Source: Purshia tridentata
Taxonomy: Eukaryota > Streptophyta > Magnoliopsida > Rosales > Rosaceae
Reading direction: 5' to 3'
Length of the DNA: 23,463 nucleotides
Assembly (NCBI GenBank): GCA_003254885.1
Contig: QANT01004767.1
Coordinates: 1 to 23,463 of the forward strand
Positions within the stretch are counted from its first letter, which is position 1. Every line of letters begins with the position of its first letter. Below, in pieces: positions 1 to 8,900 of this stretch. The translations under genes were made by a program, and so were the position numbers. The notes under the pieces were generated by a model. It saw only the letters and a program-made list of their open reading frames with translations. It had not been told where the DNA came from and ran no database searches.

Positions 1-33
1 TTTCTAAGTAACATCAACCCACCCACAATCACA

Positions 34-188
34 AAGTTTCAATTTCAGTTTTAGTTCTACCCTCAGTTTCAATTGCACTCTCAGTTTCAGTTATGGAAAG
101 CTCTTAGTTTTAGTTTTTAAGAACTCTCACTTTCAGTTTCAATTTGAGTTTCACCCACAGTTTCAGTTTCGCTCTTAATTTCAGTTTA
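34..188. repeat. Degenerate TTTCAG-type tandem repeat
   Basis: This stretch is built from many imperfect copies of a 6-12 bp unit like AGTTTCAG or AGTTTCAATTTC, interspersed with CTCTCAG or CTCTTAG. It is a decayed simple satellite. No coding potential is seen, and it may continue to the left of the window. Confidence 0.6.
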
Positions 189-1250
189 ATTATAAAGAAG
201 TAATAGATAAATTACTTATTTATAATAAAAAAGAGAAAAATAAGAAGAACACTTAGACATGATATGCAAATTAATTCCCATATCGACTAGCTAGTACTAG
301 ACAGTGGAAGCTAGCGAATTCAAAAGTTGGTTTTCGAAATTCGGCTATGAAAATTTGATGTTCATTGACAATATATGCTTTTTACATTTTTAATATGTGA
401 TGCAAATATATGAATCTCTTTTTAGCTATGGACGGTTCATGTGGCCATGATATGATCATTGAATTTGCAGCTAGCTTGGCTTGGGTTTTATTTCAGGCGG
501 GTCCCATTAATATTTCTCATGAGATCTACACTTGGATTTGTTCATGTCCTTGTGTGTTTTGGGAGAACACGTCTCTAACTCATCCTTTAGTACGTTGCAG
601 ATTTGATAGTTAGCATAAAAATGGGACCTTATTGTTAAATTTAAATAATAGGTGTAGTAGAGGTTAAATAGGATGCTTGTCATGCATCCTAGAGTAATTA
701 ACTCATTAAACAAACACAGCATGTAGTACAAGTTGGACAATGCATTATATGTGTATGTATACCACATATATATATTTATATATTTCCTTTATTACAAGAA
801 TAAATTCCCATGAACATAGCTCTATTTCATATATATTTATCCTTTTTTTCATTAATATAGTTTTTGGTTAACACATTCGTTGCTTATTTATTCTCCAATC
901 ATATGAATTCTTCATGTAGTTTTTTATTCGACTAACTACCAAATTCTCTTTCAAACTATGACTGGTTTTGTACTTTATTAATTTTTCTTAATTACTATAT
1001 GTTTTGCAACACTTGAATACATGTCTTTTGTGATTGATAAGCTCCTTTGAATAATCTTTCTTTTCACCTCTTGGTCATGATTAAGCTTTGGAGCCAAATT
1101 TGCAACATATGCAGACTGATTCAGCCTCTTTTCATAAGGTCTTACTGCTTTAACAAATTCATGTGATCATAACCATGACAATTTGTATCTCTTATAACAA
1201 GGAAGAAAGACAAGGTATAGGCTAGGATTGACATTCAGTCACTTGAAACG
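189..1250. other. AT-rich intergenic DNA, no gene seen
   Basis: The frames here are short and interrupted. The longest (67 and 86 codons, overlapping on opposite strands around 410-767) have no recognisable domain and an AT-driven composition. I see no tRNA, rRNA or transposon protein. Confidence 0.5.
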
Positions 1251-1251
1251 T

Positions 1252-1480
1252 TGATGGGCATCTTGGATATTCAAAATCATCTGAATTTGGTTGTCTAATC
1301 CTCAGTTCGGTTCAATTCAAGACGAACCAGGTTTTAACTGTCTGGACCAATCCTATCCCATTTGAGTTTGGTTTGGTATCGAGTCAGAATTCGAAAAGAA
1401 AATTTTGGTTGGGACAAATAAGGACAGAACGGCATGAAATGAGATTGTTTCTGTTTTCTCAGTTTTAATGCCCATCCTTA
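1252..1480. mobile_element. Small hAT-like MITE (non-autonomous)
   Basis: The left end reads TTGATGGGCATCTTGG. The right end, read on the minus strand, is TAAGGATGGGCATTAAAA, so GATGGGCAT is shared as a terminal inverted repeat. The interior has the GGTTCGGTT/GACGAACC-like motifs common in plant hAT-family MITEs. At ~230 bp it cannot encode a transposase. No clean 8-bp target duplication is visible, so the boundaries are approximate. Confidence 0.45.
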
Positions 1481-1522
1481 GGTGATGTTGGTCGAGTCTA
1501 TCTGAGATATGTGCGAGCTTGG

Positions 1523-2561
1523 TGTTTGGGGATAACGCCCCCTCTGAAGTCAATGGTCAACATCTTGAAGCCACGTGGAGCCTTAAATCCGAAGTTCAAC
1601 CTCACTACTCGAGTCAAACAGTCCAGCAAAACGACTATTCTGGATCGGATCCCATTGCTTGATCTGAGCCGAACGGGATGAACCAAGGTCCCTCTCCGAA
1701 GAAGCAAAGGCCAACAATTCACCGATTGTCCAGATCGGATCCTTTGTTCGGATCGAAATATTTCCGAGTATTCTCCTTCAACCGGTGATCTTCTAACCAC
1801 CATCTTATCCTCTTTGTGTTCGGATCGGAAGCCATTGCCTCTTCTGAGCCGAGCACTATTTGGAAGGACCAACGCCTGCATGGGTTCACTGCAATTCAAA
1901 GCCTTGCTCGGAGCGGATCGACCCTCTTCGACTCATCCCTTTCCAAGCCAAGCATACCCACAGGAGTAGTTATTACGCCTGACACACCGAAGATACATTT
2001 ATGCTTTGCATTTATTACTCAGTCACTTTTGTCTCACTTCAATTTAATGCCAGTGACTTCCAGCCATTTAGTAATCACCTCTGCTGCATTAAGTAAGGAG
2101 TCTGTCAGCCACCTAATCTGTCATAAACCTAGCATTTAAATACCTACAATGCACCATGATTACCCCTACATACCCACAAGGAATATCTTATACCCTTGGC
2201 CTATAAATAAGGGTATGTTCAGAAGAGAGAGGGACACAGAAATTCGGAGAAAATACTTGCCCAAGCTCTGAAGAAATAAACTCAAAGATTTTTACCTCTT
2301 TTCCTTCATCTTCCTCCCAAGTTCTTGCTATGTTCATCATTCACCCTTGCATCTTCTCCCCTGCATCTTTCTGACTTTGCCATCAGAATGTCTTCGGCTG
2401 GTACTACACCGGTGCTCTTTTCTGATCAGATTGCAGGAAGAAGTCCAAAACCAGCGAACTGACGTGCTTGGATCAACCTTTCAGCTCATCAGCTCGTCCA
2501 CGTTAGTAGAAATCCGCCTCAAAGTTGCTTGCAAAGGTCTGAGCAGATTTTTGCATCAACA
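1523..2561 (+). mobile_element. Solo LTR A (retrotransposon), 5-bp TSD
   Basis: The element begins TGTTTGGGGATAACGCC and ends GATTTTTGCATCAACA, the TG...CA ends of an LTR. It is flanked on both sides by the perfect 5-bp direct repeat CTTGG (1518-1522 and 2562-2566). Inside are a TATA box on the + strand (TATAAATA, 2202-2209), a leader-like purine-rich tract after it, and an AATAAA at 2275-2280, which gives U3-R-U5 order on the + strand. No primer-binding site or internal domain follows, so this is a solo LTR left by LTR-LTR recombination. A second copy lies at 13071-14095. The 3' end resembles plant Ty3/gypsy-type LTRs, but without a pol gene the superfamily is inferred. Open frames here on both strands are artefacts of the GC-richer LTR. 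Confidence 0.85.
2202..2209 (+). promoter_or_regulatory. TATA box of solo LTR A
   Basis: TATAAATA follows TTGGCC and precedes a purine-rich leader, at the same relative place as TATAAGTA (13743-13750) in LTR B. It marks the U3/R part of the LTR and is a possible cryptic promoter pointing toward the SEP gene. Confidence 0.55.
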
Positions 2562-2660
2562 CTTGGTGTTGGTCGAGGTTAGGTTAAATAGTGGTGGTAG
2601 CGTCTGAGTGCTAAATATCTGAGCAGTTAAGCATTTGGGTACCCCGTGAAGAATATGGAC

Positions 2661-2910
2661 TATAGATATGAATTCCAAATTTAAGAACATGGAAACACAC
2701 CATCTTCTACTTGAACTTATGCTCTTACAATCTTAAGCAACGACACTGTCAGAGACTAAAAATCTCCAAGGATGAAGATGAAGAGATTGGTGCCAAGAAG
2801 GATGATGAATAGATGGGCGAGCTTGCTTTGAGGAGTTCTGGTGAAGATATGAGCTGTTGGGTCTAGCGGAGATGGTGTGTCTTTTGCTTTGTTTGATGAG
2901 CTTTCTTTGT
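2661..2910. repeat. Direct repeat, copy 1 (~250 bp)
   Basis: This copy starts TATAGATATGAATT and includes ATGGAAACACACCATC, a stretch with TTGGTGCCAAGAAGGATGATG, and ATATGAGCTGTTGGGTCTAG. The same blocks recur in the same order at 3511-3792 with scattered substitutions and small indels. The family is not recognised. It could be part of a transposon or a duplicated gene fragment, since it contains GAA/GAT-rich, exon-like segments. Confidence 0.7.
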
Positions 2911-3090
2911 CTAATTCTCTTTGATGAGCTCCCTTTGATGAACTCTCTTGGACGAGCTCTCTTTGATGAGCTTTCTTTGATGAGCTCTCTTTGATGAACT
3001 ATCTTTGATGACTCTCTTTGACGAGCTATCTTTGACGAGCTCTCTTTGATAAGCTTTCTTTGACAAGATCTCTTTGATGAGCTTTTTTTT
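2895..3090. repeat. 14-bp minisatellite, about 14 units
   Basis: The units follow the pattern GAYGAGCTCTCTTT, with one 13-bp unit near 3007-3019. The degenerate second unit (GTCTAATTCTCTTT) and terminal T-run mark its edges. On the minus strand the array stays open for 79 codons and gives a K/R/E/S-rich repetitive peptide. Because 14 bp is not a multiple of three, the peptide repeats only over several units, so it is not a credible protein. Related units occur at 3676-3705 and 3757-3790. Confidence 0.85.
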
Positions 3091-3246
3091 ACGATGGGAG
3101 AAAGAGAGAGAGAGACTTGGGGTGGAAGGGAATAGCAGCCACAATGGCAAATTTTAGTCTTTCATAGGAGTATTTATATTAAGGGAATTATATTGTATTA
3201 TTTTCAAGTAGAAAAATAGTTATAAAGGTTATAATTTTCTCTTCAA

Positions 3247-3380
3247 GGCTAAACAAGTAAGTCATAGCATCAAAAAATGCTATTTAGTGTAATTTCTCAT
3301 ATAATTTGTAGGTAATTATAATTAAGGAAATTTCACTATAATAAATAGCCTTTTTTGGAGGCTGACTTACTTGTTTAACC
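3247..3380. mobile_element. Fold-back MITE, ~134 bp
   Basis: The left arm, GGCTAAACAAGTAAGTCA followed by GCATCAAAAAATGCTATTTA, is matched on the opposite strand by the right arm (GGTTAAACAAGTAAGTCA followed by a similar stretch). The stem is about 50 bp per arm with a short AT-rich loop. CAA flanks both ends (3244-3246 and 3381-3383) and could be a 3-bp target duplication. It lies between the two copies of the 250-bp repeat and contains no coding capacity. The superfamily is uncertain. Confidence 0.65.
3349..3358. promoter_or_regulatory. CArG box inside the MITE
   Basis: CCTTTTTTGG is a perfect CC(A/T)6GG match, the binding site of MADS-domain dimers. It is about 2.56 kb upstream of the SEP start codon and sits in the right arm of the fold-back element. 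The left arm has only a degenerate equivalent. A functional role is speculative. Confidence 0.35.
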
Positions 3381-3473
3381 CAAGCGGTTGTCATGTGAAT
3401 TATCTACAATGCCCTTCGATCATATAAATATTTTATTTACACCTAAAAATCCTATACATATTCACCCTAGCCT

Positions 3474-3492
3474 CTCTCTCTCTCTCTCTCTC
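3474..3492. repeat. (CT)n microsatellite
   Basis: A run of about nine CT dinucleotides just upstream of the second copy of the 250-bp direct repeat. Confidence 0.8.
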
Positions 3493-3510
3493 CTCATATC
3501 ATATCTAAGT

Positions 3511-3792
3511 TATAGATATGAATTATATATTTAAGAATATGGAAACACACCATCTCCTACTTGATCTTATGCTCTTACAATCTTGTACAGCGATGCCATT
3601 AGAGACTACAAATCGTTGCACACTTAAGATCCAAGGAGGAAGATAAAGAGCTTGGTGCCAAGAAGGATGATGAATAGATGTGCGAGCTCTCTTTGACGAG
3701 CTCCGATAAAGATATGAGCTGTTGGGTCTAGTGGAGATGGTGTGTTTTGCTATGTTTGATGAGCTATCTTTGATGAACTCTCTTTGACGATG
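3511..3792. repeat. Direct repeat, copy 2 (~280 bp)
   Basis: This is the second copy of the unit at 2661-2910, offset by 850 bp at its start. Its TATAGATATGAATT, GGAAACACACCATCTCC, AAGAAGGATGATGAATAGATG and GATATGAGCTGTTGGGTCTAG blocks are in the same order. It also holds several 14-bp minisatellite units. The duplication encloses the minisatellite and the fold-back MITE. Confidence 0.7.
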
Positions 3793-5339
3793 TAGATCTC
3801 AAAGTGGAGATGGTGGCAGAACTGCCACTTTTTATTATTTTTTATTTTTATTTAGAACTTGCTTGTAATCTAAATTGATTTAGATTTGACTATATATATA
3901 ATGTTAGTGAAATTTTCTTCATTATTTAAGGAAAAAAAGGACAACGTTTAGTGTTATAGCTCAAGTGGGAAACCACAATTTTTACTCAGTTTTAAATAAA
4001 AACAAAAAGGAACTAGTTGTGACCTTTAACCTAGATATTGTGACATATATATGTAACTTCCTCGAAATTAAGGAAATATAATTCACATTTGCATGCATTT
4101 GTTTAAATAATAATTCGGAACCCATAAGTATAACCTAGCTATTTATGTTTGTGATGCATTCTACGTGTAAATGAGGATAATTAAGGAATGAGCATAAAAA
4201 ATGACAAAGACACCTCATTAATTGAGTTAATTAGACGATAATGTAAGTCCAATTAATGTTATATATATAGTCTTACAGATATACCTCAATAGAAACTGAT
4301 GTCGACTTTGAAAAATTAGGTATAAATAATAACATATATAGTCAAAGTGATGATAATGAATGATGATGATGGCCTGCCATACAATAATTTGTTTCAAATG
4401 CTCGGTTTTATGTACATGCATATCCTGGTGATGATAGATATATATGTTCTTTAGTTAAAAAATAAAAGTTGAATAAAGGGTCTTTTGTTTTTTCTAATTT
4501 TTTTAACTAATTTTTAACGAGATTCAACATTCTAATGTATATGGTTTTTTATTTTAAACTATATAATCATCGTTTGAGGTTATATATAAGTTTTAACTCT
4601 TGAGTTTTGAACGGTACCATCCAAAACTTAATAGTAAAACTTATGCGAAAAATAAGAATGCTGGCGCCTCCTACTAGTAGAGTGATTTATTAATTTATAA
4701 TTAGATTAGTTGTTCAATCTCTAAACATAATATCATGAATTTTCTTATACGTAAAAATATTAACCAAAAATAAATTATTCTCATTAATTCATGAGTAGTA
4801 TAAGAGCTGTCCAAAAGGATGCTTTATTGTTTAGTGCAATCTTTTAAACTTATAATTATTAACAATAATACTATACTTATTATATTTTTATACCATTTTA
4901 CGTGGTAATTTACATGGCATTCATAGATTGGACACTAAAAAAATAAAAATAAAAATCTTAAAAATAAAAAAATACCCTGCCAGTACAATAATGATACGTA
5001 AGATAGTATAAAAAAATAAGAATAGTATTATTAAATTATTAAATATGGGAAACTGTAAATACTATTAGATCAATGACTAGATAATAATTTGTCGCTAATG
5101 ATACATTAATTATAAAATATGTAAGCTATTATTAATTTTCAAAGGGGCTTCAAAATTTTTTTGCTTCATCTCAAATAAACACCAATTGCAAATTAAAGTT
5201 GGAAAGAAAAAAAAATAATGTCCATAAACAATAGAAAAGCAGAGGCAGAGGACAAATTATCACCTGGAAAAAGGAAAGTAGTATTATATGATATCTGACT
5301 GACATAAATAAAAGTGTTACAGAGGTAGCTAGGACTCGA
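3793..5339. other. AT-rich distal SEP upstream region
   Basis: There is no gene here. The sequence is A/T homopolymer-rich with short broken frames on both strands and no recognised transposon ends. It probably belongs to the distal 5' flank of the SEP gene. The part after ~5290 is GC-richer and holds the G-box and TGGA array listed separately. Confidence 0.45.
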
Positions 5340-5345
5340 CACGTG
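5340..5345. promoter_or_regulatory. G-box CACGTG upstream of SEP
   Basis: A perfect CACGTG palindrome within GACACGTGCT, about 570 bp upstream of the SEP start codon. G-boxes bind bHLH (PIF-type) and bZIP factors. It sits in a locally GC-richer block (about 5320-5440) that may be a conserved promoter module. Function is inferred from the motif only. Confidence 0.35.
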
Positions 5346-5511
5346 CTCTTCCAAAAGGATGCAACTGTTAAGGTTGTTGGTCGACGTCCACCAGGCATTA
5401 CCAGGTAACCTCTGAGTGCCCTAGACATTACATGGTACTGAGGATAAAACAAAAAAAAAAAAAAGAGAAAAAAAACCAAAATGAAAATGAAAATGATAAA
5501 AATGTCAGTTA

Positions 5512-5564
5512 ATGGATGGATGGGATGGATGGGATGGATGGATGGATGGATGGATGTATGGATG
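5512..5564. repeat. TGGA/GGGAT tetranucleotide array
   Basis: Tandem ATGG units with interspersed GGGAT variants, about 350-400 bp upstream of the SEP start codon. The minus-strand open frame across it reads as a His-Pro-Ser-Ile repeat and is an artefact of the array. A likely length-polymorphic marker. Confidence 0.8.
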
Positions 5565-5847
5565 ATGATACAGTGGAAAACCAGCTGGGTCATAGAGTGA
5601 AAGGTGAGGAAATGAGCCTTGACCTTAGCTTGTATGGATGGATCCACAATAATAATACATGTATCTAATTAATAATCTGTTTTCAGGGGTACTATAGAGA
5701 AGATAAAACCAAACACAAATAATACAAACCCTTTTTCCGGGGTTTCCATTTCTTCACATTGCACTCATCTTTTTATCCCTTTTGGTACCCTAAACACACT
5801 CATCCTCTTAAAGGAAATTTGTCTACCTCTGATCTTAACCAAGACTA

Positions 5848-5875
5848 GAGAGAGAGAGGGAGAGAGGGAGAGTGT
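5848..5875. promoter_or_regulatory. GA-rich tract in SEP 5' leader
   Basis: AGAGAGAGAGGGAGAGAGGGAGAG ending in GTGTGTG lies about 45-70 bp before the SEP start codon. (GA)n tracts in plant leaders and promoters are bound by BASIC PENTACYSTEINE (GAGA-binding) proteins, which are known regulators of homeotic MADS genes. No convincing TATA box is seen between 5690 and 5850, so the transcription start is not defined. Confidence 0.4.
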
Positions 5876-5915
5876 GTGTTTGATTTAGAAAGGGTAAGAG
5901 TAGCTAGTCTGAGAA

Positions 5916-8900
5916 ATGGGAAGAGGGAGAGTTGAGCTGAAGAGGATAGAGAATAAAATCAACAGGCAAGTGACTTTTGCCAAGAGAAGAAATGGGTTGC
6001 TCAAGAAAGCTTATGAGCTCTCTGTTCTCTGTGACGCTGAGGTTGCCCTCATTATTTTCTCTAGCCGTGGCAAGCTCTATGAGTTCTGTAGCAGTTTATG
6101 GTATATCCCTCTCTCTGTCTCTCAGTATATATATATCTATATATACACATGTATTATATGTCTTTATATATATATATATATATATATACATATTTTCAAT
6201 TTTAAGGATGCATATAAACATACTTTGGATTTTAAATATATATACTGGGTCCAAAATCTGTGCTTTTTGTAAATACAGTTTTTTTTGTCATATGCCAGTG
6301 GTTTTTATGAGCAAGAAGATGTGTTTTAAACCCATTTCTTTTTTTTTCTTTTTTTGTATCATTCAGTTTATCTTTTGAATTGCTACAAGTGAAAAAAGGG
6401 GTTTTTTTTGGGTCCTCTCTTGATTAAAGATCTAACATTTGCTTCTTCCTTTTTCAAAATAATGTTTTTAGATCACTCTTTTCTCCTCTTTTATTTTATG
6501 TATTTCAGTAAAACATCATACTTAGCTTCAACTTATTTCAATCAAATTTATTGAGTTTTAGTGATGGGTCACAGTCTTTTCCAACATGAGTTCAGATATT
6601 TGATCTTTGATTTTATACTTATTTAGTTTAATTTGAGGAAAAAAATTTCACATGTTTAAAGATTTGGGTTTTGTAAAATTTGGATTTATAAAGTTGTGAT
6701 TTTGTTTAGCATATTTATTAGATACTTGTAGTTCCTAAATCGTTTTCTAATCAATTTAGTATCTTTTTTTATCTTTCTAGTAAACTTGCTACTTATAAAA
6801 TATGGATTTTAGCTTTATTTAAACAACTATTTTGTATTCTTTTGGAGACATATTTGGTTAATATATTGATTGTTCTTTTTCTTCTTTCTATTAATTTGAC
6901 TATACTTTTTTTTTCTTAATTTTGATATATTTCTTAATTATTTCTTTGGGAACTCAACATGATCATAGAAACTTTGGTTCATGATGTTTTCTTAAAAGAA
7001 AAAAAAAATTAAGAAGAAACTAGTTACAGACTATTTGATCTTTTTTCTCCGCTAGTTATTCCAGAGAAATTGTCAATTTTCAAAATAAGGACAGGCCGAT
7101 AAATTATAGTGGTTCACTGTTATGATTCGCTGCCAGTTGAATTAAGAAGAAACTAGTTACAGACTATTTGATCTTTTTCTCCTCTAGTTATTCCAGAGAA
7201 ATTGTCAATTTTCAAAATAAGGACAGGCCGATAAATAATAGTGGTTCACTGTTATGATTCGCTGCCAGTTGATTTGATGTTTGATTGTGGGAGTTTGCTG
7301 CATGCAGTACTTTGATAATCAGTTAAAATATTTATTTTCAGTACGTCAAAGATTAAAGGCCAATTACTTCTAAGTTCTAAAGCTCCAATTTATGCAAAAC
7401 CTGCTTGGAACCAGATTAGAAAGTTTTGGTCTACAAAATAGTAACTAAGCTCATAATTATTTAAAATTATTCTGGACCTTCTGGTTGAGCTATCTTTTAC
7501 CTTTTCCAATGATTACTACTTGTCAGCATTGTCGTTTACTGGTTTTCTGAGACTGAGATTTATCTAAGGGAAACAACATTTAAGTAATTATCTTAATTAG
7601 CACAAAAAATCCTAATCAGAAGTCTTAAATTTATATATATCATTATATCCCCATTAATTAATTTTGCTCAGCTACTTACTTAGAGGAAGCTCATTGTAAG
7701 TAAATGTGTCAAAATGTGATTTTTTTTATTATTATCTCAATTTATAAGGAGAAATTTCAACTCCATATATATTCATAATTAAGGTGCCAAAGCTCATTGT
7801 GAGTGAACGTGTCAAATTATGATTTATCTATCTCAATTTATGTTGAAGCCTTAATTATTCATAACTTATGTGTCAAATTATATGAACCAAAATTAAAATG
7901 CTCGCTTTAATTAACTTATGTGTTTATGTTAGTCGTAAAACTCTTGATCTATTGTATCTATGTGTGCTAAAGAATTATATATAGATGATGAAATGAAAAT
8001 AATTTCATTCATTGCAACTTCTTTTCTCTCTTTAAATTTTACATGATATCTGAACCTTAGTCTCAGAATTTTGAAGATTTATTGTTAAATTTTCTTGAGT
8101 TTTGTCGTTTTTTATTTGAAAACAAACTCTAGGCAAATTAATGGCTGCTTCACAAAATTTGATTTATCTTCTCTCAAATTTGCATGACACTTGTAATCTG
8201 ACTCCCTTATATTAAGAGTTTAGGTGATAAAGTTAATTTGTTTGTTTAGCAATAAAGTTTTTAAAGCTTAAACTATTAGAATATGTGGTTCAATGTTGTT
8301 TTATATTCTAATGCTCCTCCTCACATGTAGATGCAAGTGTAGGGATAGCGTTTAGGGTTTCCTACATGCTTTTGAACCATGATAATTAAAAACTTGTTTG
8401 GTTTGCCACTATTCTCAAGATTTGAAGTTGTTGTTGGCTATACAAAAGATAAAAGCAAAAAAGACTTGAAGTTGTTAGAATGTGAGCTAATGATTGTTCT
8501 AAATTTCTAACAAAGGCAGAAGCCCTAAAATAAAATATAAATTTTCTCTATATCAATTTGATCAAATAAGTTGACCCAAAAGCCTAAATAGTTAAGTATA
8601 TTAAGGATATGGTGATGAGGCAAGTCAGTATGAAATTCAAGGTACAATCATCGTTAAATATCTCACATTGTTAGGATACCGTTGGTTTGTATAATATATA
8701 AACCTTTGAAATTCTCTTTTTTTAAGGGAGGGTTTGACATGTGGGGCTTTATCATGGTATCAAAGCCCATGGTTTTAGAGCATATTATATAATTGGGTAA
8801 ATATGTTCCCCTTTTTCTTTTGTGGAGTCTAGAATGTGATAGATCTTATGGCTTCAATGATCTAGTATAATGGAATTAATACCTGTTAATTAGCATGGTA

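Noticed and set aside
1498..1899. 133-codon minus-strand frame and overlapping + frame to 2139
   Set aside because: It lies almost entirely inside solo LTR A. The frames overlap on opposite strands, are not conserved in LTR B and have no domain.
2911..3150. Repetitive SSSKR/HQRELIKE peptide on the minus strand
   Set aside because: It is a by-product of the 14-bp minisatellite. There is no promoter, no conserved flank, and the unit length is not a multiple of three.
5171..5647. 158-codon minus-strand frame with His-Pro-Ser-Ile repeats
   Set aside because: It is generated by the TGGA array and a poly(A) tract in the SEP promoter. The hydrophobic part comes from T-rich sequence.
5916..6272. 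118-codon frame as a short MADS-only protein
   Set aside because: It is exon 1 read through the donor at 6101 into a TA microsatellite. The canonical 185-bp exon and the rest of the gene are present.
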